64,000 nucleotides of DNA from Nautilus pompilius. Its lineage: Eukaryota; Mollusca; Cephalopoda; Nautilida; Nautilidae. A program made the position numbers and the translations under genes. Numbering within the stretch: position 1 is the stretch's first letter; every line of letters begins with the position of its first letter. The notes below the pieces were generated by a model. That model worked only from the letters and a program-made list of their open reading frames with translations. It was not told the DNA's origin and did no database searches. The stretch spans positions 1 through 64,000 of the forward strand of contig JACATO010001055.1 of NCBI GenBank assembly GCA_018389105.1. Reading direction: 5' to 3'. This document shows, one piece after another, positions 1 through 15,300 of the stretch.

Positions 1-3000
1 TAACCATCAGTGAGCTTGATTAATGTGATGCTTATAAACTGTATTTTAATGAGCTGGGGCTGCAGTAGAATAATCCAAGAGTTTAACATACTCGTTTCCT
101 CTATACTGGTCAGGAACATCATGCAGGTAACAGTGGCATCCATAACAAAAGGTAATTAAATAAACAAGTTTTCTTAATATCCCTTTTCATCTGTAAATAT
201 CATCCTTACATTTACACAATCAGAGCTATTGATATCAGATGTTAGGGAGATGGTCAGCAAAGGATGTGAGGTCAGTCCTGCAACAGAGTCTATTAGATTT
301 TGTTTGTATGGAAATCATTTGGGGTGTAGATGCCATTATATATGAGTTGAAAGAATACTTTAAAAATGATAAATGAACCACAAATAAAACTCATCTGTAA
401 ATGGATATGGTAAATAAAAGAAGTGAAGTTCAGTAATAATTAATACAGTACACACAGACACACACACCCTATTATTGTACATGAGGTCCAAGGTGTATGA
501 CCTTATTATGTTAAAGTCAGTTGCCCCCCATATCACTCTCTTGTCACCTACATTAAACTGACAATTACAAAATACTTTAGCATAGGTTTGATGATTCTAA
601 AAATTTGAAACATAAGAAACAGATTACATTATGGAAAACATTAGCTAAAATCATCTTTGTACAGGGGAGATAACTGGTGATGACTTCACTGCAGTACAAC
701 TACAGAAACATGTGGAAACATTCGTTTTTTTCTTTCTATGCACTACATTATATTGACTGTCTTTCATGCCATGGAATTTGAAGACAAAATTTTTTCATCA
801 ATATTTTGTTTTGTTTCCAGAGGCTACCAAAGACTGAGTTACAAATATAAATCTAGCAGAAATCAGTTGAATAATCCTAGCTAAATACAATAAGCTTTAT
901 ATATTACAAATTAAAAGAATGCTATATCCTGTGATGACATTTACAGCCCATGTTGTCGTATAAGATGAACTCTGCACATTCCATATGGTTCTCTCCAAGT
1001 AAGTCTAATACCTTAGTCAAACATGGAAGTTGTTTTCATAAGCTAATTAATAAATGTAATGCTAGTGTTCAAGAGCATGTCTGGGTGCACTAAATTTGAA
1101 AGCATCTTCCTCATCAATTGTGTGTTAAAAGAATGCATATTTTGTTAAACATCTGTCATTTTGGATCTTATACAGCTCCTTCCTTTTAAACAATTCCTCT
1201 AAACTACACACTTCCTGCTTTCCTAATTAACTGAACCAGATCAAGGCAGCCATAGCAACTGGTAAATATTTTCATTTTGTATTATCTTGAATAAAAAGCT
1301 CTGATAATGACCTGAGAGGTGAAACAAAATATTAATTATCTCACATAGAAATCTGAAAAGCCCTTCAATAATATTACAATAAAAAGGAACCTTAAAAGCT
1401 ATGTTCATTAGATAACCTCAATCCATCTTTTCAAAGTCATAAACCATTTTATCACACCACTAGTCTAACAATGTAAGTATGTCAGCCTCTGCACCAATCA
1501 TCACAGGCACTCAACAGAAGGGAAATACCCTTATCTATGAGTCATTGCAACCTGTTACTCATACTTATCTTCCTAGTCTATTTATAATTTATTTTAACCA
1601 CCTATGGAGTAGAGATTGCATCCTTGTCATGCTAAAATACGTTTAAAAATATTGTATTACTATGTGAATTTAATATACTATATATTTTTTTGTCTAAAAT
1701 TACTGAGTTGGAATCTTGATATGCTTCCCTGTTGTGTACACTAGCTTTCTAGATCAGCAGATCATAGTATTACCAGTCACTGCTTTCAATAATTGTAGAA
1801 AAAAATGTGTTGCCCTTGTTACACTTGTGCATTCAACAGCTTGACCTTCTCTGAATTAAGTTTCTGCCATTTTCAATGAAGCTGCTTACAGACAATATAC
1901 TATTCACATTTTATAATAAAAAACAGAGGTCAAATTTTCTGTTTTCTGTCAGCATTAAAAATACCCAGGAATTATTCATTATCTCCTGAATACTCTCTTC
2001 TCTTTATTATGTTGTTTTATAACCATTATCTAAAAGTAATAATTACCACGAATAACAGAACATATAAATTATACCCCTATTTATAGAAATGTATATAAAA
2101 GTGAATGTGTAATTACTCAATTTTTTTCCCAAATAAATAAAAACTATAATTAGAAACCAAATAAAAGATACACAGACTAAAACAAATTTTTGTCAGAACA
2201 GTTTTTTTTTTTAAAAATTAAATATTTGTACAACAAACACAAAGTAATTCACTCTTCAGCAAGCCACTGATGGACCCACATCAGCAGGAGGTATGTACCC
2301 ACTGATGGAAAACAAAACTTTCTATTTTAATAGAGAGCATTTACTCTCTGAGTGCATACAGTTTTTCAAACCCTACATGCATGAACAGCCATCTAGAATC
2401 TCTATTTTAAAGAAAGGAAACAAAAAACAACAACAACCACATAGAACTGTAAATAAGAAATCAGGTAAATGGGACAAAAAGGTAAAACTGGATTTGTGGG
2501 AGGAGTGCTATTAAAAATCATAGGAAAAAAGTCCTTAATTCACTTTCTATATACCAACGAAAAATTTCTCAAAACTACAAGAACATCTTATAAGTCCAGT
2601 TAATTATTAACTAAAGTTAAAAAAAAATAAAAAAAAATTTTAATTTAAGACTGAGAGGGTATGAACAGAAATGCACTTGAATGCTGGTGGAAAAAGAGCT
2701 GAGCCAGTCCATTTGAACCTCCTATTATGATACAAGAACACAGATACAGTGTAATCATAAGTAAAAAAGACGGCTGTTTTTTTAAAAAAATCATAAAGTT
2801 TCTGTCAAAACCATGTCCTTCTCTCTTCTCAACTCAGTGGAAGCCGTACACTCAGTGATGGGTGTCACTGCTTGTTTCATAGTTGAGGAAGTTAACTCAA
2901 CTCAGTGGAAACCCTACACTTAGTGGTGGGTGTGACTGCTCCTTTCATAGTGAAGTTAAGTTAATATTTAAAAGATAACTTTACAAGTTAATATAATTTC

Positions 3001-5929
3001 TATCCTATTAAAAACAATCTTTGTTAGACTTGTAGATTTAACGAGCATTAGAATGAAGACTTTTTTGTTTGTGTGTGTGTGTGTGAGGTTCTTTAAGATT
3101 ACTCTAGTTTGACTATAAACAACATTAAGTTTGCTTTACATTTATCAAGGATACACTTACATATTAAACACAATCCTGTTGAGAAGTAGGTTACTTCTAA
3201 TACTTTATACACGTAACTACATCTGTGTATGTGCGCACTATACCATCCTATTATTGTGTTAGACTATTTTCCTTATGAGCCCAAAAAAAAACAAAATTTA
3301 TTTTTCACTTAAAAGGAATAAGCTATCAAAATATAAATCACTAAAAACATAACTAAAATTAGGAAAATGAAAAGTCGTTAAATATTAGAAAAGTGATGAC
3401 CTTTGTCATGGTCAGCTCTTGGAATTAAATGCAAAAACTAAAATCTAACGTTAAAAGGAATAAAGGAGTTATCACCTCTTTAAGTGTGGGTTTTATACAA
3501 TTCTTAGTTTAAGGTAACTAATTCAATTATCTCATTGTCTTACATTGCAAATTAAAGTTAATCTTAATGGATTATGTGATGATGTAGCTCAGGTCTGAAA
3601 GTCTATCACTGTTACTTGGTAATCACCATCTTACAGAACTGCAACTTGACACATTAACAAAAGTACACTAATTATAAAACACAAAACAATGATCTGGAAA
3701 AAAGCACTTCAGAAAGAATGGGCACAAATTATGCAAATTTGGATCCAGCATCTTGTGAGATCCATCTGAAAGAAGTAATTGAGAAAGAGGCAGGAAGCAA
3801 CCTGATACGGACTACATGATTTTAAAGATGATTTGACATGCAAACCTTGTAGCATGATTTTGCAACTTTACCTGCTTAGAGTAAAATCTAATGCAATTTT
3901 GATTGATTGCTAATTTTTACAATAAAAAATCAAAATGAGTTACATTATTTGTGTCTAGAATATGATTTAATAGCTGGTAGGTTGATGGTGATGCAGTGTT
4001 AGCTTCCACCCAGCATGGCCACCGGTGCTTCTGTACAATAGATTTGTTGACAAGTGTTTAAGTAAAATAGATATGCTACCTAAATATTTTCCATATGCAC
4101 AGCATGCAATAAATCTTCTTTGGACACATCTTTGTTTCAAGATTTGTGCACAATTTCTCTTAAGCAGCAATACAAGTCCTAGTTAAGGTGTAGCATCAAT
4201 TAAAGTAATGGGTTTCCAGCCAACAGCGAATTTCTGGCTGCAATGCTGATAAGTTGTGGAGTGAATGTTTTGAAGATGTACAAAAGGCCATGAAATGGAT
4301 GAATTGGGCTGAAGATTTCAAAATTATATATGTTATTCTTACCTAAAATGAATTATATTTTCAATATTCCTCCAACAAAAAATCCCAGAAATGCCATGGA
4401 TGTATTCATTTTTAGTGCCTTTAAATATCTACCAACTTTTAAAAAGCCAAAAGAAAAGGGGGCTAGGTATTTAGTAAAAATGCTAATTGAATTATAGTGT
4501 TGTTGTTTTGTTTTTTTTAAACGGATGCTATTAAAGCCAAAATCACATTATGAAGCAAGCACACTCTCAGAGACCACATGTTTTCATATAGAAAATATAA
4601 AGACTATCTATTTGGTTTGATAGTATCACTACAGCAGTTGCCACATAGCTAATTCCTACAGCTGGGTAAGTCTGTTCAAGGCCTGAGGTATAAATGCCAT
4701 ATACCCATTACAGATCTCAGAGTTTCTATACGGAGTCTGCCAATACAGTGGACCTCTCACATAAATACATAATGTTAAATTAAAGATTTAAAAATAATAA
4801 TAATTCTCATTTGTTTGCTCTTGTGATGAATAAAGGCCTTTTTCTTTGAAGGAAAGTATATTTCAAAAAGTCTGAAGCGTCAACAAACTAATCCATAGCT
4901 CTCCCAACTGATATCCATTGGCTGAGCCACTTGCCTCACTTTTCAAATCAATGCTACCCAGGTAGGCATATTTTAGGGACACTAATGCATGGCTTTGAAT
5001 TTCCTAACTTGCAAGATACTTTAGGTAAACAAACCTTATTTTCTATGTGAAAAACGAAAATGATCAGATACTTGGCTAATATTACAAGTGACTAATTTGC
5101 AAAATAACTTAGTTATGGTCCAATTTCTATTACATAATTAACTGAAGGAGTAAAGCTTCTCTGGAGATTCTCCATGTTACCAATTCTTGTTTCTTTTCTT
5201 TTTTTTTTTGGCACAGCTTCATCAGATATCAGTAATAACAGTGTATGTCTGAATACTTATCCATTACTATATATTATCAGCAGTAATAGTAGCTTACTTG
5301 CTTGTTTTGTTTTTTTTAGAAAGAAGCATTTAAATAAAGAGAGATACAAACGGAATGCTTTATGAATACAAAAGTGAAAGGATTTGTGATGTAAATGATA
5401 ATAAAATATTTTACAATAGCAGCCATAACAGGTGCCACACTAAACTACTCTGTCATAGTACCAGAAACATTTCTACTTTTAACTATTTACCATTAAGTGG
5501 CTGTTTTTTTTTCCGTTTTATCACCTTCCTAATATTTTACAACATGATAATCTGCAATAGTTATAATAGTAACTAGTTCTGTACATCTTCAGTTAGGTAA
5601 TCGAATAATAAGAGGGAGAGAAGTACCAACAAAAGCCTTCACAACACAACAGTTAAGAGGCAAAACTCATGGGGTGGATAACAAACATGCGTTTCACTAG
5701 TAAGCACAGGGAAAGGGATTCAGCAGACATACCGACAAACAAAAATACCAAAAAAAAAGAAGAAATAATTCGTTTTCTCTTGTAATACACTGATGGAAAA
5801 AAAGCTCACAAAATAGTTTTCAGTTTTGTAGTTGACCTTGTAAGACACGAAAGATTCATCCCAAAGATGTGAAGTGAGGGATATGCTGCTGAATGCCCCT
5901 ATTTTGCTGCTACAGATACAAATAGTAAA
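1..5929. other. Non-coding, AT-rich; no gene recognised
   Basis: This stretch holds AT-rich sequence with only short chance frames and the tandem repeat at 2829-2960. It may contain the 3' untranslated region of the Ig receptor's last exon B, but no convincing minus-strand AATAAA was found close to the stop at 5930. Confidence 0.6.
2829..2960. repeat. Two-copy tandem repeat, period about 68 bp
   Basis: Both units start TCAACTCAGTGGAA and continue through ACACT.AGTG.TGGGTGT and TTTCATAGT. They differ at several positions, so the duplication is older than the one at 63.3 kb. It is non-coding. Confidence 0.85.
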
Positions 5930-6369
5930 TCAGTGCAAGAAAGAAAAAAACAAAGCACGGTCTTGGCAGTGAAGGTCAGGCGCACACACTATGATGGTAA
6001 GAATGGCCAGCACCAGACTGCTAACCACTACTACCATCCTCACCACAATCTTACCAATGGAAGGAACTGTGCTATCCAAATGGATTGCAAAAACGTTAAG
6101 AAATATTGACTTCGCATCAGAAAAGCCACTGGATATTGAAACATTGCAAGTGTAGGTTCCAGATGCGTTGACACGGGTGTAGAGAGAGATCAATGCCAGA
6201 TTTTGGCCCTGAAGGGTGGTGCCATTGCAGAGCCAGATAATGGTGGATTGTGCAGGTGAGGAAACATCGCATGTCAGGGTGATGTTCGTCCCTTCTGGAA
6301 TGCTACACGTGTCATTCAAACATGAGGAGTGATCATAAACTATTACAATGGCTCTGATATTAGGTGGAC
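5930..6369 (-). CDS. IgSF receptor last exon B: third Ig domain, membrane helix, short tail
   Basis: The acceptor is TTTTAATTCCAG, phase 1, and the exon stops at TGA (5930-5932), giving 145 codons. It encodes GPPN followed by a classic Ig domain: EGTNITLTCDVSS (strand B Cys), TIIWLCNGT (strand C Trp), NASGTYTCNVS (strand F Cys) and SIFLNVFA (strand G). A hydrophobic helix follows (VVVVSSLVLAILTIIVCA) and a tail of about 16 residues. N-glycosylation sites include NDT, NIT, NGT, NAS and NVS. It joins exon 6 in frame, skipping last exon A. A possible internal donor (ATTG|GTAAGA) lies between the Ig domain and the helix, so the Ig part might also splice onward beyond the window. It could instead belong to a separate neighbouring gene, but the phase match favours one locus. 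Confidence 0.75.
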
Positions 6370-9300
6370 CTGGAATTAAAACAATTCAAGATTGAAAATG
6401 AGAGTGTTTCTTTACATTAAATGATCACGGGGACACATTGCGCACCTTGATTTAATTAATATACACTACAGCAACTGGATGGACATCTGCACGATAATAC
6501 TGCATGTTTTGAAATTTACATGACATTTGTAATTTCTGTATCAACTACGCCATAGAACCGGGTTTTCTGAGTCAAGCAGTCTTTGGTGTACAGATTCAAC
6601 CGCTTTTTAGCTAATGCAGCAAAACAAAGAACTTATTCTAAATGGTTTACATAAATGCTAATGATTTTCAGGGATAGCGTCTGACTGGTTTTTAAGCCAT
6701 TTCAGTCGGGGCACAAAACATGTCTGCTCAAGATCATGGAGGTTTTTTATGTGGGCCATGGAAATTGCATGAAATGTCCTAGAAAATTTACTTTCCTCCA
6801 GTGGGTAGGACTAAGAAAAAAATTGTGAGGTTCCATCCATTGAACTATGTTAGAAATTCCGATGCATTCTGCCAAACAAAGCACAAAGGGTAAATTTTAT
6901 GTGAATTATAAAACTACAAGCAACAAACAAAGTCCTTTAGTCAGAAGACTTTTTTATGCCTTGAATATTTATTTATGTATTTATAAAGTAGCTGCATGCG
7001 CATTTAGGGGTAAAAAGCTTTTCCTCAAATGAACTGTATAAAGGAAAATTATTATAAAAACTGGCTAAACCTGATCTAAACTTGAAAACAGGATGTATTT
7101 CAAAATTCAATAACAAGCTCATTCAAACATAAAGTAGTTCACCAAATACCACTGTCAATGATACAAGCGTCAATCACAGAATTACATGAACTAAATAATT
7201 TTCAAAATGGAGCCTCTGTATATCCACAGATGTTAAATGGCTACCTATAGTTATATATACATCAGGGTAAAAAGCTGAAAAATATCCATGTCACAAGTAA
7301 AATGAGATGTAGTGACCATGCAGTATATAAAAGGGGTCCATTTTGTGTGTGTGTGTGTGTGTGTGTGAAAAATCAGCTGAATAAAGTGTGGTAGCAGTAA
7401 GAAATAAAAATGACTTCACTGTTTAGTGATTAGAATGAACAATTTCAATTTTGGAGTTTTTAAAATTGCTTATTCTTTTTAATTCACCAGAGAACAAAAC
7501 ACGATGAAGCAAAGTCAAGATCACATCAGGTAGCTGCCTTGTAACAGTTTTCCCATGCTCAAGTTCAAAACATTCTACTTAAAATCATTATGAAAGATCC
7601 CATGTCCTGTTCTTTCCCTTAAGGATGTAATCTCATAATTCATTTAAACCACTTCAACAGCAGATGAAGAAGTCCAATAATAAAGAGAAATTTACAGGAT
7701 TTCCATGAGCACAAACAATTCATACATGGGAACTTCCGTTAGATTAAATTAACCTTTAAGTTTATGTAAAATCATTAGTAAGCAAATAAAAATAATATTA
7801 GTACAATTCTTCTGGTAAGTATCTTAATTTTTCAAGATAACAAATAAAGAACTTAGTCTCCTGCTATCATGCCTAAAGGTTTTGCTTAATTTGAGAAGTC
7901 ACCCGGGTAGAATAGGCTACTAAATAATAACAATAACTCATTTATCCAAGTTCTCTTCTGAGACCCTTATAACAAGAGTATGTCACCAGAAAAGTTAGGT
8001 TAGGTTAATTTTATATAAGATATTAATCCATAGCAAATTACTACTACAAAACAAAATTCATTGTTAACCAAAAATAAAACTTAAACTAAAAGAATTGCAA
8101 CTTTAAAGATGAGCAGGACATCATCTTATATAAGGTGAATCTGAATTGTGTTAACTCCATACCTGGATGTTTTACTTCTGCTAGCCAAAAAAAAAAAAAA
8201 AACATTAAAAAAACACTAGCTTTTAATGAAAGGAACAAGTGTAGATTGATTTAGTTCATTAAAGAACTATTTTTTTAGTATATGAAAAGTGATTCCATAA
8301 CTCTGAATTTGAAATCAGTACAGGACCTGATCAAAATCTTGACATCATCCAGATACAATACATTCTCTATAAAAGCATAATAACCAAGGCCAATTCCTCA
8401 CATCCAGAAGACAGCTCGCAAATCAATCATGAATGTAATGAATTCTTTTTTCCACTCTATACAGAACTAAAATTCTGATGTTTAATTTTGTATACAATGT
8501 CTGATTAGTCAGAAAGGCATAATATTCCACAATGGCAAATGGTTCATCTTAGTCGTTTATCCTAAGATGTATACAGGCTAAAATTTGGGTCAGTAGAGGT
8601 CACCTATGTCACTGGAACCTTTTCTGTTAAAGTAAATTTGTCACCATTTTCCGATTGTTGCTGCTGCCATTTTGCACTCTCATTCCAGGTGGCCCATTGA
8701 TTTTACTTAGCTTCCAACGACATCGAGGTTTTTGTTTTTTTTTTAATGGAGAGCACAGATCGATATGCAGGTATTTTCAAACAGAATATGAACAAATGAA
8801 TGTACCATACAAGCACTGCAGGCTTGGAAATGCTTGTTGCTTATTTCTCTGTGACAGTATATATTCAATAAGTCTTATATTGTGGCAGATTCTTTCTTTC
8901 AGTGCCAAATTACTGAATTCACATGCTCAATCTGATTTGAAATCTAAACACAGCGGACTGATCTGACCTAATGACGAGCACCAGCAAAAGAAAGAAAATA
9001 TACATCTTACACACACTTTACAAATAACTAATTTGTCATTAAAACTTGTTTTTAAAGATAAACTTTGAGATGTATAAAGAAATGTATGTTTATTCTTTTG
9101 CAAAGTTTTCAGATTATGTATAAATATTTATTTAAACACAAAATCTAGTAAATTATGATTTTTGCAATCTAAAGTTTACCAACATATAGGTTATATGGAA
9201 TTTTAAAAAAAATAATAAAAAATTCAGTTTAGTTTAGGTTACAATCCACAGCTTTTGTATTGTTTTATAACATTCTGCAGCTCACAGATAAATTTATATT

Positions 9301-12300
9301 AATGTAATTTAGTTCAATATAGATTTTTAAAAAAAAAAAATAAACAAGAAAAATTTTATGTATGATTTTAGGTTAAATAGCCATGACTTATGAATATCAC
9401 TATGAAAGGATTCTTTTTCAAAGTAAAATCAGTAACATTTAAATATTAAAATATTAAAAATCTTATTATGTATAAAATATACAACATAAAAAAGACAGAA
9501 CCTAAATCTTTTTTTTTTCTTTTCCATCCCTAGAATAATCATCGTTTCAATGGATTTTCAAAATGCTTAGTCATTAATCCATACAGAACACAGCTGGTGG
9601 ATTGTGACCCCGCAGCTTTCACCAGAACAAGCTCAGACACTAAACAAATGCCTCTCCACTGCCATTGGTATTGATTTTTGTTATTTTGTAGCTATGGAAA
9701 TAACACCTGTGGAATCCAGTCATTACTGATTACTAGGCCAAGGCTTTTGTTCTTCCATACAAAATATTGATTTTTTAAAGCCTACCTGTGTGTAGTTATC
9801 ATATTACAGTCAGCCAGACAGCGACCATCTACCTAAGAGACCAACACAAAACTAATTATACTAACAATTTTAAAAATGATATCAATTTGGAAACAAAAAA
9901 ATGTCCAAGTTAAAATACACAAAAACAGGCTCATTCCACTATTTAGTGCTCTTCTGGCTACATTTAATGTACTGAAGATATGAAATATAATCTTGCTGCA
10001 ACAAAAATCCATTGGAAATCATTCTTAATAGATTTTCAGTAGCAACACAAGATGAAGTAGTATATATTAGTTTACAGGGCAATCAATACGTTCAGTCTCT
10101 TTCCTATGTATGCTTTCATTGTTTTTCTCTGGAAACCTCTTCTCTTAAAATACAGGGATTCGCCTTAGAAAGGTACATTAACAATGTCAACCCTACTGAC
10201 AATTGCATGTTATGCATACTTAATCCTGAACACTAAAATGTAATTTTACTTCTCTTGTAGCTAGTTGGTACCAATCTTATGATGGCAAAAACAAAAACAT
10301 CAGTCATCCCAAATATGCACAACAATGGGGTTTAAATCTGGGGATGTAGAAGCAAAAGCAACCATGATGATCCTGTTACAACATCATTAGCATATAGCGT
10401 TTTGAAACAAAAAAAAAGTGCACAGGTGGTTTGGAAATCTGATGTTGTAGCAGTCTGCAGCCACAAGCCTACTCACACCACCGGGTGGAACTAAAAATGA
10501 GCTAACACTACCTCTCTAATAGGCAATGGCTGGCAATAAATATGTTGTCTTTTATCACAGACTGCACATACCCCCCTCATGGCCAAATTTAATTATGCAA
10601 TCTGTTGTGCGCTAATGAAAACAGTTGTATATTGTATTCACATTGTAACAATTTACTGGCAACAAACAATAATAAAAAAACTAAGGCTGCTTACTAAACC
10701 AAATATCAGTTAATCTTTAATCTGATGTGATGCATGTTAGTAGGAGCTAAATTGACTGATGTAGCCCACCAAGTTTGGTTGGTCCTTGACTGGCCTTGTG
10801 GCTTTGTTCCATTTTTCCTATGCCAGTTCTACTGCCTATAATTTAAAACAACAACCAACAAGAGGCTCACTATCAAATCACTATTATTTAGTTCTGGTGA
10901 TAAAAGTTACAAATCTAAGATTGAATGCATCATTTTTAGTACTGAATTAGTACACACAGAGATGGGTGACCAGCTGCTGCGGATAAGAGAGATATAGCAA
11001 GTTGGTAAATCTACGTACAATTGCTTGCGTATGAAAGGACAAGGAAAAGTGGCAAAGCAGAGAAGAAATTTCTGACAATGGCTCTGGAAAAGTGTTTAAA
11101 ATAAAAATGAAGGAAGCTGAACGATCCTTGTCTGAGGTGGCCAAACAAGCAGGATGGAAGATTATTAATGGTGTGAATAATACGTTTGTTTTGAATTTTT
11201 CTTTAAAAAAAAATTATCAAGCAGTGACACTGGCTGCAAAAGTCTGCTGTGAGAACTAATGAGGAAGTAGTACAGGCAAAGCGTAACCTTTTTTTTTTTT
11301 AGTGGCTAATAACAACAGCTGAACAGTTTTCAATATGAATTTTGACTTTTTTGGACTGCAACAAGATCCATACAAAGCGACATCAACATGTGGACATTCG
11401 AGGAGAACTGTTTTTTGGTGGCTCTTTCTTTAGTGCATATTGTGGCTTCGTGGAGCAACATATGATAAAATTTTACAGCTGTATACATATTATATTGTTA
11501 AAAATATACTGAGATGAAATTGGCCATTTTAGACAAGAGGGTGCTGCTGTCAGAGACAAAGCAAATTTTGCTAGTAACAAGATGCTCTGCACAAAGAAAA
11601 GCAGTTCCTGGCCAATGAGTCAAACAAGCAAAGGTTTATTTACAAGCTTAGTGAGGCCCTGCATAAGAATGGATGCACCATCACCAACAGTAATGCAGGT
11701 TTATCATCATGAAAGCATGGAGTCAAACAACAGCAAGGTCACTGAGTTCGCTGGTGTGAAGGCATAGACCTTTCAGTGCTTATAAGATTCCAAACCAACA
11801 ATCTTTATGGCAGAACCAAAGAAAAAGAAGAAAAGCAGCAGTCTGGAGCATAAGCGTAATGAAGAATATTTACGGAGAAAACACATGCTCTTGGTAATGC
11901 AATACGACACCTGCAGGTGTTGATCTGAAGAACATGAAATTGGATACATTTCAGAGAGCAATTGGATGTCTTTGCTAAACCATCAAAAAAGAGAGGATAT
12001 TATTGAAACAGAAGAGTGGGTAATAATTGTTCTGAATAGCAGTTAACACAAAACTGATGTGGACTTGTCTGACATGCTTGTGTGAAAAAGTTTTGTTTCA
12101 AACAGAATCACAGCCCAGGCAGAAAACCTGTCAACGATGCAGCAGCAACACAATATCGCTATTGGTGAGCCTATTTTCATTTTCAATTCTGAAGGGGCCT
12201 TAAGGTTCACTGGCATGTTGCCGCAGGGCTGGTGATAAAAGTATGCATTTTGGTCATCTATTTCCTAGTGGATTTGCCACTAGCTGAGTCATCCAATACA

Positions 12301-15300
12301 ACTGCAAAGCTGGCCACATTCCTTCTAACAGTAGTTTCAAGCACAGGTTTGAATATTTCCTTGTTGAAGTTGACATACAAGAGCACAAATGTAAAGTGAA
12401 TTCCTCACAGGGTTTGGAATAACTGGATCTGTGGTACTGGTCACATTCATTTCTTTTTCTGTGTATGAATTTTGGTACACTAGCATCACTAACTCATCAT
12501 TTTCAATCAGGAGTCTTATAATCAGAGTCCATCTGATTCTCTTTAAAATAGTAAGTCACTCGCAAAGTTCTAAAGTTGTACTCATAAATTATTGAAAAAA
12601 ATCAACCACAAAAGATACAATTAGTGCATTTCTGTTGGCATGTTGTTACCCAGAATTTACCGAATACCATAAAATCATACTTACGTAAGGGTTATGTTCT
12701 AGTTTAATATACATAGGTCAAATTCGCACGTATATAGCAATCATACATAAGTATAGAGGCAGGCAGTGAACAATAGTTATGTATGAGAAAAGTTTTTGGT
12801 GATAATTTACATATATTGTAAATAGATAAAATAATTAAGGAATAAAATGTGCAGTTTAATCAGCACTTACCTTAGATCTTGGCATCGGTCAACACATGTG
12901 AAGGGACTTACTGGGTGGAGTGGACTGCCATTGCATAGGGGTGACAGAGACGGAGGAGGAGAAGAGAACTTCCATAGGGTCATCTGGATCTAAAAGTTCA
13001 GGCTTGGTAACAACAGGAAAACATGGAGGTATTTGATGTGTAGACGTTGAAGGAACTGCAGAGGATGGAGGTTCAGATGAATCTCTGGGAGCCTTATCAT
13101 AATCATGTGGTAGCAGGACAGGGCATCATCCATTTTTCACATGAACATGTTAAACCTATCTCATTTTGGGTCCATTGTTTCCAGTGCCCTCTATTGTGAA
13201 AATCTTAGAAATTTCAACAACTGGTTCTGCTTTCAGAGGCTCTTCCTCGGCAACTCTTTGAGCCTCCATCAGGTCTACATTTGAAAGTTCCTCACAAATG
13301 TCAAGCAAAATCTCAACATCTTCATAAAGCTGGAGTTGCTGTGGAAACTCCACAACTATGTTGGTTGCTTCTTCAGTGTTCGGCAATCCCTTAAAATCAT
13401 GCACAAATTAAGGGCAAAGGTTTTTCCACATTCCATTCATGTTGGTGGAAATGATTTCTCCTTGTGTAGCAACAATGTTCCAAATAGCATCATGAATATT
13501 GTAGCCCTTCCAGAACTCCCTCAAAGTTATCCTACCCACACCCCTTATGTAGCCTTGTTAGCCTGGGGAAAAGTACAGTGAAGGTAAAAGGCCTTGAAAG
13601 TTGTAATAACCCTTTGGTCCAAGGGTTGCAATGGAAAAAATTATGTAAAAATGAAAAGATTTACGCACTTGTTGGATGCTAAAGCACAAGAGTGTGCGTG
13701 AGAGAGGGATGCTAGCCGACTAACACTCTCAAACCACAGCGCATATTACTCCACGGCTCAAAGTGGTGCCCACTCATACCCAGGTACCCATATGTAGTGC
13801 TATGGAACATTTTTGCCATACCTCAAATTTTTTTGGAATTTACTTCTTAGGTAAAGTTGATTTATGTAGGTCTGGTTATTGATAAAAATTTATTGCAACT
13901 TTTTTTTTTTTTTTTTACTTGGTTAGCCATGTTTCTTCATAGAATGATTTTTCATATACATCTATAATTAGGAAATAAATAAACATTGCTTCTAAACAGT
14001 ATTCAGATGCTCCAAAATATTTAACTTTATTGAAAATTATTTTCATAACAACTATAGTTTACAAATTAAATTTCTTATAACATTAAAGATATTTTCAGTT
14101 TATGATATTTATTATGTACACATATCCATCGTTTTTCCAGAAGTAGAAAAAATGCATATGTACAACACATTTCCTTACAACTGTATTAAGTACAGTGATT
14201 TTCTCATTAAATTGAATAATTATCATGGGTTATGCTAAAAATTATCTGCATGCTTCAAGTTTGAAAGCTCATATTTTTGGTCTACGTCAAGTCTTTCTAC
14301 CAACTCAACTATGTTACAAGATAAACAAACACCTCACATAACTGTTCTTATAAACAACGTTCACGCTTAAAATGGACATAAGTTAAAGATTGAGAGAATT
14401 GATTTGGCAGAGTATGCAAAGCAAATGCTAAACACAAAAACATAAAAAAAACATAATTAACGTAACTTTTTAATTTTTTATTTTCAAAAACTATCTTTGA
14501 ATTTTTCAAAGTGACATTTTTTTTTAGTTATATTTTTCTCTACTTCTAGTTTGTTGTTTGCCAATCTTTCCTTTAGCTAGCAGAAACAGTTGGCCCTCAG
14601 GAATATTTGAAACTCCAAACACTCAGTAACTTGGAAGTTATGGCCTGAAAATAGGCTGCCAAGCCAAATTAGGAATCAAGCCAGAGCTTTACAGGCTCCT
14701 TTGGATAACCATATTTGGAACTTCTTATACCCATTTTAAAACAGCTCTACAACTACATGTAGGGGATTTTGGAGCGCACATGATGTCTACACAAATGATC
14801 TGAAGACCTCTGCATTATCATATAAATTAATCAATACATTTGTAAACATGTGGCAAGGGTTCAAAGATGGGACTACAACAGAAAAACTGTCAAATAACCC
14901 ATTTGCAACGCATGCTTGGTCATGTTTCCAACTACCAAAACACTAGGAAACCTATATCTGGTCTACTTCTGTACCAATTGTTGCTCAACTGCTTTTACGG
15001 TAGATCAGTTTTCAAAGGAAAGGTGTCACTTAATCACAGCATCCCTGGTAGTATTTAAACTTTAATAAAACTATCTGCTACTTCTTTTGCTGCTCCACCA
15101 CTGTGCTACACAATTTTACTATTTCTGCAACAATTCTTTAGTATTGTATATTATGTCTACTAAAGTTATAATATTTAAAAAAAAGCAATTTACTAAAATT
15201 CTCCACTGACAACAGCTAACAAATACTACCCTTAATATATTTTAAAGGGATTATGTAACTATGATTATCTATTATTTAAAAAAGCAAAAATGCTGTTGCA